Positions 13,993-21,867 of a stretch of 22,457 nucleotides of DNA are shown here, piece after piece. Position 1 is the stretch's first letter. Every line of letters starts with the position of its first letter. This stretch comes from a virus, in the IMG/VR virus record IMGVR_UViG_3300033148_001059, positions 1-22,457 of that record, one strand, 5' to 3'. Made by a program: the position numbers and the translations under genes. A model generated the notes under the pieces. That model searched no databases. It worked only from the letters and a program-made list of their open reading frames with translations, and had not been told where the DNA came from.

Positions 13993-15750
13993 ATGAAGAC
14001 TTTGGTGCAATGGACGAGAGCTATTCCGTCCGGATGGGAAACGCTGGATAGTGCAGATTGGGCTGATGTCCCAGAGAAACCAGACGTATCCCCATCTCTA
14101 GAAGAAGTTACAACTGACGATGCCGGTTGGGTTAATAGAATCAACGTTCAGGGTGTTATTTTCACTGGTGACCACTATGCTGTCGAAGATTTACCAGTAG
14201 AAGGCGGATGTAAAGTAACTACGTGGTGGGATGACCCACGGACGAATCCGCCAGGAAGTAAAACGGCTACCGAAATTACACTGCTGCCTCTTGCTCCAGA
14301 CCCCAATCTTGGTGGAGCAATAAACACAAAACAGTTCAGGGTTGTATATGCCGAGAAAAAGGCTATGCAAAAACTCCTTATAAACGGTATCCCGCAAAAT
14401 ACTGTGTTCAAGGACTGGGCAGATTTTGTCATTCCAGACATTAAGCTTATTCGTCATGGCAAAAACATGGACCTGGAACTCCTTAGTAAACACAATGAGC
14501 TTCAAGAATCCACAGGATGGAGGATGTGGACCGAACATCTTGATATAACAGAAGTCAATCCAAATGGAGCCTTGCCATCACAAAGGTCGAAGGGCAGATA
14601 TTCTATTCCTAGTGGAACAATGACAATGTATAGTAGGATGGGATATTTTGCTGCTGGAGAAACTCCACATACCGGAGTATATACTGGAATTATAACTTTG
14701 CATGCAGACTCTATTACAGAAAGAGACATGGGCGCAGAAATGCCACTTAGCACGGGTGGTGTTATACTTTGTAGCACTTCTATGTCAGGTCTCCCTGGTG
14801 TTGAATGGCCAGTAGGAAACTACCGTCATCAAATAGATGTTACAGTGGCGGGTGGTGATGTTACATATGGCCTATTGAATATATTGGATGATTCCAATGT
14901 GTTTTATGCAGGACATTTTGGTCGTCAAAATGAAGCAAATGATAATGCAGATGCACACCCAGCACATCAGCAAACAGAAAGTGCATTTACTGGAACTGGC
15001 TTGAAACTTGCAACAACTGGTGCAAGCACCACATGGGGTGTTCTTGTAGATGATGAAACCGACCGCCTTGAAATTGTAATAACAGGCAACAATGCAGCTT
15101 TGCACAAGGCTGAAGACCTTACGCTACAAGTCAATACGACCGACGACTATATTGATGGTCCATGGGTAGAAGTCCTTGACCATCGTGCAGTAATTACTGG
15201 AGTTCACACAACAAGTTGTGACAGCACTACCAGATGGGATGCTGATGATACCGAGTATATTGGTAGAGATTCTGGTGGCACACTTTATCGTGCTGCATGT
15301 ATTTTTGATATTAGAGCAATACATTCTGATGCAGTTATTGATAAAATTCTATTCGAGCCATACTGTGTTAGTGTTTGGAGTGGCCGCTGGTGGAACAGAA
15401 TTGGTGGATGCTGGTCTGAACCCTCTGGAGACCCGGTTGCTAGAGTATTCCCAGATTTGGCTACTGGTCGTGAATATAAAAGATATTCTTCTCAGCAAAT
15501 GATACTAAACGTCTCTCCAGAATATCTAAATGCCAATGCAATAGACGACCTACACAATCACATAGCCAGCGGTCTTACATATTGGAGTGTAGCACTTACG
15601 GCAGAAGATGAAGCTACGACTGATAGAGCATTCCAAATCAATGCAACGGCAGCAGCCAATCCATCAAGAGACCCAAGGTTGTTCATTTACTATGCTCGTG
15701 GTGCAGAGGCAGCGGCAGAAAATGCTCCTCACTTTGGAATGAATTTTTAG
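13993..15750 (+). CDS. Large virion protein at end of fibre cassette, possible receptor binding
   Basis: The 585-residue protein follows fibre gene D by 13 nt, with AGGGGG as ribosome site. The N-terminal 110 residues (MKTLVQWTRAIPSGWETLDS, then VQGVIFTGDHYAVEDLP) look like a base domain; the middle (about 200-400) is Gly/Thr/Asp-rich and beta-prone; the end (about 405-575) carries YIGRDSGGTLYRAACIFDIR, a Trp-rich stretch (VWSGRWWNRIGGCW) and DPRLFIYYARG, loosely resembling the jelly-roll binding modules of surface proteins. No catalytic motif is seen. Best reading: a structural or receptor-binding component used with the fibres. Family not recognised with certainty. Confidence 0.65.
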   Translation: MKTLVQWTRAIPSGWETLDSADWADVPEKPDVSPSLEEVTTDDAGWVNRINVQGVIFTGDHYAVEDLPVEGGCKVTTWWDDPRTNPPGSKTATEITLLPLAPDPNLGGAINTKQFRVVYAEKKAMQKLLINGIPQNTVFKDWADFVIPDIKLIRHGKNMDLELLSKHNELQESTGWRMWTEHLDITEVNPNGALPSQRSKGRYSIPSGTMTMYSRMGYFAAGETPHTGVYTGIITLHADSITERDMGAEMPLSTGGVILCSTSMSGLPGVEWPVGNYRHQIDVTVAGGDVTYGLLNILDDSNVFYAGHFGRQNEANDNADAHPAHQQTESAFTGTGLKLATTGASTTWGVLVDDETDRLEIVITGNNAALHKAEDLTLQVNTTDDYIDGPWVEVLDHRAVITGVHTTSCDSTTRWDADDTEYIGRDSGGTLYRAACIFDIRAIHSDAVIDKILFEPYCVSVWSGRWWNRIGGCWSEPSGDPVARVFPDLATGREYKRYSSQQMILNVSPEYLNANAIDDLHNHIASGLTYWSVALTAEDEATTDRAFQINATAAANPSRDPRLFIYYARGAEAAAENAPHFGMNF

Positions 15751-15770
15751 TATCAGGCGTGTTGCCTATT

Positions 15771-15801
15771 TTGACCACTGCCCCGTTGGTGAGTGTATAA
15801 T
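15771..15801 (+). promoter_or_regulatory. Promoter before the neck genes, with -35 and -10
   Basis: TTGACC (15771-15776) and TATAAT (15796-15801) are 19 nt apart, slightly long for a housekeeping promoter. The -10 is preceded by GAGTG, close to the GGTG of the other elements. It is the only member with a recognisable -35. A small AGGC/GCCT hairpin followed by ATTTT (15755-15772) just upstream may end the fibre transcript weakly. Confidence 0.6.
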
Positions 15802-15829
15802 TTCATAGAACTTACACTTAGGAGGAATC

Positions 15830-16213
15830 ATGGCAGCGCGCTTCACAGATGCCACACTAATTTCCATACTACAAAAAGCAGGGAGACGAATTAACCGTCG
15901 TCTCCATTTGACTGGAACGAGCGACCAGCTTTCAGTCAGCGCAAGCGGCGTAGTAACCCCTGACAATGACGACCTTGAGGACATGGTGCTCCTTCAGGCC
16001 GAGTGCATGATAGCCTCTAGAGAATTCCAGCAGGAATTAACAGACGGCACTGCTGGGCTCCTTGCGGTCGATGGAGAACAGAAGCTCGACACTCGCGGCC
16101 AGACAATTGGCCGTGGCACATTCTTTGATAGCACATACAGTCCATGTGCCGAACTGACTGAGGCAGTGAAACTTTATTGTATGGCGAATACCTCTGGAAG
16201 ACTTATCTACTAG
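15830..16213 (+). CDS. Head-tail connector (adaptor)-like protein
   Basis: A 127-residue, mostly helical protein, first of a four-gene neck block, preceded by TAGGAGG. The pattern of an N-terminal helix (ATLISILQKAGRRINRRL), a helix LEDMVLLQAECMIASREFQ, and a C-terminal TEAVKLYCMAN resembles gp6/gp15-type adaptors that bind below the portal. Such adaptors are encoded right after the capsid genes; here the fibre cassette has come between. Identification is by shape and place. Confidence 0.55.
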   Translation: MAARFTDATLISILQKAGRRINRRLHLTGTSDQLSVSASGVVTPDNDDLEDMVLLQAECMIASREFQQELTDGTAGLLAVDGEQKLDTRGQTIGRGTFFDSTYSPCAELTEAVKLYCMANTSGRLIY

Positions 16214-16221
16214 GAGTTGTC

Positions 16222-16740
16222 ATGGGTGAAGTAGCAAATAGCGAATATTTCCATCCGGACTCAAGCAGCACGCTAATTCCAAGCCTGATTGCTAAGTTCA
16301 AAATTTCAATGGACACAATGTTGCAGGGAGGCCGCGATGTGATTATACATCTTCCTCCAGAAAAGTCGCAATGTCCTGGTTCGTGCAGATTCAACTCTGC
16401 CTATAAGAAATTCATAAGTGCCACTGGTGGCATTTGTAGCACATGTAAGGGCGAAGGATACCTACTCGAACATCGCTACACTACATATAAGGCAAACATC
16501 AGACATATAGATATGCCACTTGAGAGTGCCGATAGTGGTGGACAAGATACTCCAGCAGGAAGAATATCACAAAGAGTAGTTAGAACAAAGATGGCTCTTA
16601 TCGCATACACTCATCTACAAAAGTGCCTTGGGGCCACGATAGATGGAGAGGAATACAAACTACATGGGGACCTAGAAAAGACAGGATTTGCCGGAACAGT
16701 TCTATACGTGGTTGCCACATGGAAGAAAATGGATAAGTAA
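16222..16740 (+). CDS. Neck/head-completion protein with a four-cysteine zinc site
   Basis: ATG 16222 follows TAGGAG (16211-16216) by 5 nt; the frame extends upstream to 16177 but that part overlaps the preceding gene. The 172-residue protein holds C-P-G-S-C (about 51-55) and C-S-T-C-K-G-E-G-Y (about 72-80), a CxxxC plus CxxC pattern likely to bind one zinc. The rest is mixed. Stop TAA and the next ATG share a base (TAATG), so the two are coupled. Its location suggests head completion or a stopper; the zinc site is seen, the role inferred. Confidence 0.65.
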   Translation: MGEVANSEYFHPDSSSTLIPSLIAKFKISMDTMLQGGRDVIIHLPPEKSQCPGSCRFNSAYKKFISATGGICSTCKGEGYLLEHRYTTYKANIRHIDMPLESADSGGQDTPAGRISQRVVRTKMALIAYTHLQKCLGATIDGEEYKLHGDLEKTGFAGTVLYVVATWKKMDK

Positions 16741-17384
16741 TGGCCAAAGAACTAATTGAATTCAAAATCGTGAGAGGTAGCTTAGAGAAGGCCAAGAACC
16801 TTTTCGGCCAGTTCATACGTAGAGAGTTCAAGGACAACTTTGCAAACCTAAAGCCACTAGTCGAGGATGCTGTTGAGCGGACCATTACTGAAAACAAGGA
16901 GAGATTCATTCCTTCTGACGATGAGGCTGCTCAACTGGGTATTGGAACTGGAGGGGCGCTTAGGACAGACAAAACTCAGGGTGCATGGAAGTTGTTGTCT
17001 CCAAAACATCCTTCTAAGGTTATGACGGTGAAGGTTATCGGTGGCATAGGAGGAAATGGAACTGTTGAAATAAATCTAAATACAGATATATGGTTTGATG
17101 CACCCGAATGCAATGTTGAAGTTTCAGATACGGCTTTTCCTAACATTCCATGGATGGAGTGGTTTATCGACGGTAAAACCATTGTTGGTGCTAGGTTTAG
17201 TAGGCATCTACCTATTCCGAAAACATCGAGAACTGGTAGAGGCATAATGATTTCTGGCGGTCTATGGATGTTTCTACCGAGGCTGTTTATACTGCTAGAT
17301 ACGATGGATGATGTCAGAGTTGATGCTGCCAGAGCAATTAAGTCTCGTGGTGCTAAAATTCTAACACCTAGGAGAAGAATGTAA
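16740..17384 (+). CDS. Putative neck or tail-completion protein
   Basis: A 214-residue protein between two TAATG overlaps. An N-terminal helical part (SLEKAKNLFGQFIRREFKDN, then VEDAVERTITENKERF) is followed by a beta-rich middle (VMTVKVIGG, GTVEINLNTDIWFD) and a basic C-terminus ending PRRRM. The long N-terminal helix with a beta core is reminiscent of HK97 gp10-like tail-completion proteins, but the sequence match is not strong. Position between zinc-site neck protein and tube supports a neck or tail-terminator job. Confidence 0.5.
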   Translation: MAKELIEFKIVRGSLEKAKNLFGQFIRREFKDNFANLKPLVEDAVERTITENKERFIPSDDEAAQLGIGTGGALRTDKTQGAWKLLSPKHPSKVMTVKVIGGIGGNGTVEINLNTDIWFDAPECNVEVSDTAFPNIPWMEWFIDGKTIVGARFSRHLPIPKTSRTGRGIMISGGLWMFLPRLFILLDTMDDVRVDAARAIKSRGAKILTPRRRM

Positions 17385-18304
17385 TGGCTACAATGGGAAA
17401 GAAAGCACTATTGAAGTCAAACCTAGAATTGTGGCTTAACGACCTATTTCTCAGGCATGGGCTATTTACCACGATTGCGTCCGGTGCGACCGATGTGTAT
17501 GGTAATGATATAAGTCGCCTGCGACCATCAAATGACCCAACGTTTCCAGTAGATGGAACTGTGTTCCAGAGCCCATACAAGAATTGGGTCTATGAGAGCG
17601 GAATTATTCCGATTGAAGTTGGGGTAATTTCTGCCCCAATTGTAGTATCTGGTGTTATAGTAGATGGGACCTTTCATCAGACAACAGAAACCACCGGAAC
17701 ATATGCACACATAATTGATTATCCAAATGGAAGGGTAATTTTCGACAGTCCACTCGCTGGAAGCCCGGTAATTCAAGCAGACTATTCATTCAAGGAAGTT
17801 ACAGTTGATTTTGCAAATGTGTTCAATAACGAAAATATGCCTTTGCAAATTGAAACATCCATGAAAGATAATCCAGCACAAACGGGAGTAGAGAGTTATC
17901 CAACATCTGATTCTAGAACACTTCCCGCTGTATTCATTGATATTCTGTCTAGACAGTCAAGTGGATACGAACTTGGCTGGAGGTCTCTCGTGGCTGATTA
18001 TTTCGGTGTATTCCATGTATGGGCACGCGATGATTTCCAAAGGGATATGATTGAAGACATTCTTGCGGATGAACAAAGACAAGTGCTTCTTGGAATCAAT
18101 TTCAATACGGCTCAATATCCGCTCTTAAGTAGAGGGGAGCGCAACCCGAGCTTTACAAGCTATTCAACCTTGGCTGATGTCAATGGTCCATATTTTTGGA
18201 GGCGTATTTATCTAGACCAGACTGGACCAACGAAAGATGTGCCACTGTTCGAAGTGGAACGTAGCAGAATCAACTTTAACGCTAGAGTATACCCGAACTT
18301 TTAG
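17384..18304 (+). CDS. Structural protein of the neck/tail-terminator region
   Basis: A 306-residue protein with a start shared with the previous stop (TAATG). An N-terminal helix (KALLKSNLELWLNDLFLR) precedes a beta-rich section with repeated VVSGVIVDGTF-like strands and a G-x-x-x-Y-P-N-G-R-V-I-F-D phrase, then a mixed C-terminal half ending in NFNARVYPNF. I do not recognise the family. Gene order (just before the tail tube) points to a tail terminator or neck component. The gene closes its unit; a promoter-like element follows 10 nt on. Confidence 0.55.
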   Translation: MATMGKKALLKSNLELWLNDLFLRHGLFTTIASGATDVYGNDISRLRPSNDPTFPVDGTVFQSPYKNWVYESGIIPIEVGVISAPIVVSGVIVDGTFHQTTETTGTYAHIIDYPNGRVIFDSPLAGSPVIQADYSFKEVTVDFANVFNNENMPLQIETSMKDNPAQTGVESYPTSDSRTLPAVFIDILSRQSSGYELGWRSLVADYFGVFHVWARDDFQRDMIEDILADEQRQVLLGINFNTAQYPLLSRGERNPSFTSYSTLADVNGPYFWRRIYLDQTGPTKDVPLFEVERSRINFNARVYPNF

Positions 18305-18308
18305 GTGT

Positions 18309-18320
18309 TTGGTGTATAAT
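18309..18320 (+). promoter_or_regulatory. GGTG-TATAAT-type promoter before the tail tube gene
   Basis: TTGGTG followed by a perfect TATAAT (18315-18320), the best -10 of the set, in the 69 nt gap ahead of the tube gene. No -35 box is seen at the usual distance. A leader of about 45 nt leads to GGAGGGAG and ATG 18374. Confidence 0.6.
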
Positions 18321-18373
18321 CAAGTAGCCAGTGGTTTTAGACATCAGCAGTCCTAATTCGGAGGGAGTAGAAA

Positions 18374-19531
18374 ATGCCTAACAACAGAGTATTCTATGCT
18401 ATTCACAGCGTAGCAATTAAAGAGAATGGGACTACACCTACTAATGAAGTAGTTCCAATTATCGCAGGAGTTGACGTTGCTCCTTCCGGTCGCTGGGATA
18501 TCCCACGCGGTGTTCAGTCAGTCGGAATGACAACAACATTCAACTTCGAGCAAGTTTTCCAGCTTGGTCAAATCCAGCTATATGAGTATGTAGAGCTTGA
18601 GCCAGAGATTGAGTTTACCATTGAGAAGGTTCTTGATGGAACCAAGCCTCTCTGGTTTATGACTACTGGCCCTCGCGGAACACAAACACTTATCGGAAGA
18701 ACTGCCAGCTATAGAGCAGATATTGCCGTTCCTATCTATGCAGACACTCAGACGAATGCTGTAGGAACTCCACTATCCATGGCATACGGTTCCGGTATGT
18801 ATCTAAGTTCCATCAACTACTCTTTCCCAGTAGATGGAAACTTTACCGAGTCTGCGACCCTAGTAGGTAACGACAAGATTTGGTCCAACTTCGAGGGTGG
18901 AGACCCACTACCAATTTCGCTTGCTCGTGGAAGCGGACTTGATGACCAAGGAAGCACCCAGACGCAGCTAGGTTACCCAAGTGGCGTTTATGCTCCTTTC
19001 CCTGGTGGAATTATTCCATTCACGACTACTGGTGGCGAGAGCGCTACAGTTGTCGGTTCTGGTGTTGAGAGGCGCGAAGGTTTCGACCTTATCCAGTCTC
19101 GTCTGCCAACCGAAATTCCTGGTGTTAGTTCTTCAGGAACACTAGCGAACATTACTGAGCATCTCCAGGGCATCACGATTTCCTGTGACCTTGGACGTGA
19201 GGACATCTTCGAGCTTGGCTCCAAGCGTCCGTTCTTCAAGTATGTTTCCTATCCAGTAGAGGTTACTTGTTCCATCGAAGCAATTACTTCTCAGGGTGAT
19301 TTGGTCGATGCCATCTCCTACGAAGCAGAGAACTGCGTTGTAGCCGAGAACACCAGCGACCAGGAAATTATCATCAAGCTATGTGAAGGCTTGAGGATTA
19401 ACCTTGGAACGAAGAGTCGCTTGCAGTCTATCGACCTAACTGGTGGAGAAGCCGGTGGCGATAACATGAGTGCGACTTACAACTACAGCACCTTCAACGA
19501 TTTGACAATCACGCACGAGGTGTTCCAGTAA
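18374..19531 (+). CDS. Major tail tube protein with two tandem tube domains
   Basis: A 385-residue protein, long for a tube protein (often 150-250). It looks internally duplicated: residues 54-88 (VFQLGQIQLYEYVELEPEIE within) resemble 268-306 (IFELGSKRPFFKYVSYPVEV within), and LSSINYSFPVDGNFTESATL (144-163) resembles LQSIDLTGGEAGGDNMSATY (350-369). In both, the order is entry strand, F-x-L-G, Tyr/Glu strand, then an S-I-x-Y-type strand near the end. This fits a trimeric tube with pseudo-sixfold rings, as in T5 pb6. CGT/CGC Arg codons are frequent, as in the capsid gene. A strong GGAGGGAG site precedes the start; a hairpin follows the stop. Confidence 0.82.
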   Translation: MPNNRVFYAIHSVAIKENGTTPTNEVVPIIAGVDVAPSGRWDIPRGVQSVGMTTTFNFEQVFQLGQIQLYEYVELEPEIEFTIEKVLDGTKPLWFMTTGPRGTQTLIGRTASYRADIAVPIYADTQTNAVGTPLSMAYGSGMYLSSINYSFPVDGNFTESATLVGNDKIWSNFEGGDPLPISLARGSGLDDQGSTQTQLGYPSGVYAPFPGGIIPFTTTGGESATVVGSGVERREGFDLIQSRLPTEIPGVSSSGTLANITEHLQGITISCDLGREDIFELGSKRPFFKYVSYPVEVTCSIEAITSQGDLVDAISYEAENCVVAENTSDQEIIIKLCEGLRINLGTKSRLQSIDLTGGEAGGDNMSATYNYSTFNDLTITHEVFQ

Positions 19532-19552
19532 GATTTGGCTAAGGAAAGGTCC

Positions 19553-19573
19553 GGGGTGAGCTTTGCTCGCCCC
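19553..19573 (+). terminator. GC-rich hairpin after the tube gene
   Basis: GGGGTGAGC (19553-19561) and GCTCGCCCC (19565-19573) pair over 9 bp (one G-U) with a TTT loop. Only TT follows, so full termination is unlikely; it may act as an attenuator or protect the tube message from 3' decay. Confidence 0.6.
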
Positions 19574-19575
19574 TT

Positions 19576-19591
19576 AACCCTATAGGGGGTT
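19576..19591 (+). promoter_or_regulatory. Inverted repeat covering the ribosome site of the next gene
   Basis: AACCC (19576-19580) can pair with GGGTT (19587-19591); the core CCCTATAGGG is also a perfect palindrome. The G-run (19585-19589) is the ribosome binding site for GTG 19595, so folding would hide it and lower translation of the chaperone-like gene. Confidence 0.45.
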
Positions 19592-19594
19592 GGT

Positions 19595-20788
19595 GTGTCT
19601 CCAGAGGAGATTGAGGATAGGATTGCTAAAATCACATGGGGAGCAAGGTATCATTACGTTCAAAATGGACGTGGCAAGGAACAGATTGTCATACTCAAAT
19701 CCCTTAATAGCAGACAAAAAGGCTTCGTGTCCTTCATTTATGATAGGGCATACAAGGAAGCTGTATCTACTGGTATTTTAACTCGCTTCGAGCTTAAGCG
19801 CATTTTGAATGAGCGCATTCTTTGGGGTCCACATGAGGACGATGCTATCAAGCGAGCCAAAGAACGAATTAAAGAGTTAAAGAAAGAAATACACGACGTA
19901 AAGAAAAACTCCAGGATATTCAAACGAACAGTCAAGGTTATAGAGGCTCAAAACAGAGCATTACAACAACTAGAGCAAAAGAAGCGGTCTATGTTTGCCG
20001 TTTCAGCAGAAGTATATGCAGAAGAAGCTAGAAGTCTTGCACTGGCCTACTGCTTATCGTATGATGAGAACGATAAGAGGTTATGGAAAACCTGGGATGA
20101 CTTCTTGGATGAAACAGATGTAACTTTCATTGGTGAACTAATTGTCGCACTAGCAAAAGACGACGTTGTATCTTTGGGTGAAACGAGAGAAGTTGCTAGA
20201 AGTTCTTCTTGGCGATTTAGATGGAATGGTGCGAAAAGTAACGTGGATAATTTATTTGGAAAACCAATAATTGAATTTGACAATAACCAGCAAAATCTAC
20301 TATACTGGAGTCAGGTATATGATTCAGTATATGAAGCGCCAGAGCCTCCTCCAGATGAAGTTATTGAAAACGATGCTAAACTAGACGCCTGGTTTGAGGC
20401 ACAAGACAAGCAACGTAAGAAGAATGTATTCAAGTCTTCTGACACTAAAGAAGACGTTGGTCGTGGCATTAAGGTGTCACATGACGTTGGAAGACATGGC
20501 GAAGTTTTTATTGTTACCAATCCAGACATTAACCCGAACGCACCCGACGCAGCCGATGTTGATGAGCTAAACTCATCTCTTTCTCGTAAGTTCAAATCTA
20601 AAGAACTTGATAGAATCCAGAATAACAAGGTATTGAACGAAAAGGATTTGCGCAATCGTCAAAATAGAAATGCGCGAAGAATAATCGGTTCTACCGACGC
20701 AGTGCTGGATAAGAAGAGCCGTAGTGGACGAGGTGGGCGACAGGGTGGACGGAGCGCATTCAAGCAGTTCCCAGGAGGGACAATCTGA
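19595..20788 (+). CDS. Tail assembly chaperone-like protein 1
   Basis: Start GTG 19595 with AGGGGG at 19584-19589. The 397-residue product lies between tube and tape-measure genes, where tail assembly chaperones are found. Residues 50-78 (AYKEAVSTGILTRFELKRIL within) match residues 34-65 of the later 248-residue protein (G-I-L-T-x-x-E/L-x-x-x-I-L-x-E-R-x-x-W), and the following coiled coil (83-130) also corresponds. The C-terminal third is charged and low-complexity, ending in a Gly/Arg-rich tail (SGRGGRQGGR). Chaperones of this kind coat the tape-measure protein during tail assembly. No frameshift site of the usual kind is seen; the stop overlaps the next start (TGATG). Confidence 0.6.
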   Translation: MSPEEIEDRIAKITWGARYHYVQNGRGKEQIVILKSLNSRQKGFVSFIYDRAYKEAVSTGILTRFELKRILNERILWGPHEDDAIKRAKERIKELKKEIHDVKKNSRIFKRTVKVIEAQNRALQQLEQKKRSMFAVSAEVYAEEARSLALAYCLSYDENDKRLWKTWDDFLDETDVTFIGELIVALAKDDVVSLGETREVARSSSWRFRWNGAKSNVDNLFGKPIIEFDNNQQNLLYWSQVYDSVYEAPEPPPDEVIENDAKLDAWFEAQDKQRKKNVFKSSDTKEDVGRGIKVSHDVGRHGEVFIVTNPDINPNAPDAADVDELNSSLSRKFKSKELDRIQNNKVLNEKDLRNRQNRNARRIIGSTDAVLDKKSRSGRGGRQGGRSAFKQFPGGTI

Positions 20789-21087
20789 TGAGGCTTGGCA
20801 AACACGTTGACAAAAAAACAGACAATTGGTCTGATAAGTCAAAAAAGAAGTTGAAGGCTAGCGTCCGTCACAAGATGAAGCGCATTTATGTGGGGATTCT
20901 TGACGCCCTTGATAAAGAGAGGGCTGACGGTCTACTTGAAGATGAGACCTTTAAGAAGCTAAGGTCTAAAATATTGAATATTGGCAATGACCAAATTCGG
21001 AACATGGAATCTGAGTTGGATAATCAGTATAACATTGAGTTCTTGAACTATCACATTGATTTCAAGATTATCCCACCACCAGAATAA
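20788..21087 (+). CDS. Small helical protein in the chaperone block
   Basis: A 99-residue, basic and helical protein whose ATG overlaps the previous stop (TGATG), with AGGAGGGA upstream, so it is translated by coupling. Features: a Lys-rich start (KKTDNWSDKSKKKLK), a helix MKRIYVGILDALDKERADGLL and an end KIIPPPE. It lies in the -1 frame relative to the preceding gene, as a frameshift extension would, but no slippery heptamer is present in the short shared open stretch (20725-20788). Probably a partner in tape-measure chaperoning; function not proven. Confidence 0.6.
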   Translation: MRLGKHVDKKTDNWSDKSKKKLKASVRHKMKRIYVGILDALDKERADGLLEDETFKKLRSKILNIGNDQIRNMESELDNQYNIEFLNYHIDFKIIPPPE

Positions 21088-21098
21088 CGGAGGATAGG

Positions 21099-21845
21099 AT
21101 GAGGATTAGGGTTTTCACGACAAAAGGCGAGGACGGAAATGACATGGTTTTGGAGTTTCGTCCACCAAGTCAAGGCGCACTTAACAAGGCAGAGTTGGTT
21201 TTCAAAAAGACATTCTCGAAATGCTTTAGGGACGGTATCCTTACTACCTCAGAAGTAGAGAAGATTCTACGTGAGCGTGGCATTTGGGATGACGATAAGG
21301 AACGCGAAGCCGCAATGTTCCAGCTTCAGATTGCTAAACTAGAAGCGAAGCTCAAGGATGGTGAACTTGAGGATGAGGAAGCCAAGGCTTTGTGTGAAGA
21401 GCTTGTAGTGCTTAGAACAGAACTCATGAATCACAATGAACCAGTGGTTTCGATTGCCGAAAACACATGTGAGTCTATTAGTGGTGAGGAGCGCAATCAG
21501 TTCCTAGTTACTCAATGTATCTACCATAAGGCTGCCGGTTCTCGTGTATATAAGAGTGTAGAGGAATTCAAAAGTCGAGGCGAAGAACAGGCCGCTAGGG
21601 ACTCCTACATGGAGACGGTAATTGCATCCCTAGAGGTTACTATGGGTGAGGAGCTTCCAAGCGACCTTAGCCAAATCTACTCTGAAAACAGGTGGTTGAC
21701 AGACTATTCAGAGAGAATGGCCAAAGAAGAGCAAGAGAAACTAGAAGCGGAAGAAGCAAAAGAAACCAAGGCTGACGAACAAGAACAAGAAGTAAAGCCA
21801 AAAAAGGCTAAGAAAAAGAAAAAGAAGGCTGCACCCAAAGACTAA
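21099..21845 (+). CDS. Tail assembly chaperone-like protein 2
   Basis: A 248-residue paralogue of the 397-residue protein two genes upstream: residues 34-65 (VFKKTFSKCFRDGILTTSEV within) align with its residues 50-78, each followed by a charged coiled coil and then a helical domain (here about 125-180). It begins with a strand-like MRIRVFTTKG and ends in a Glu/Lys tail with KKAKKKKKKAAPKD. GGAGG precedes ATG 21099. Near its end C-CAA-AAA-AGG contains A-AAA-AAG in the phase needed for -1 slippage, but the shifted frame stops after one codon, so it would only trim the tail. Confidence 0.6.
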   Translation: MRIRVFTTKGEDGNDMVLEFRPPSQGALNKAELVFKKTFSKCFRDGILTTSEVEKILRERGIWDDDKEREAAMFQLQIAKLEAKLKDGELEDEEAKALCEELVVLRTELMNHNEPVVSIAENTCESISGEERNQFLVTQCIYHKAAGSRVYKSVEEFKSRGEEQAARDSYMETVIASLEVTMGEELPSDLSQIYSENRWLTDYSERMAKEEQEKLEAEEAKETKADEQEQEVKPKKAKKKKKKAAPKD

Positions 21846-21867
21846 ATCCTCTCAAACGGACTAAACT

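Noticed and set aside
21799-21840. Programmed -1 frameshift in the A-rich end of the 248-residue gene
   Set aside because: A-AAA-AAG is in the right phase, but that shift ends after one codon. Slippage further along the Lys codons would add about 20 residues and still not reach the tape-measure frame. The nearest hairpin is too distant.
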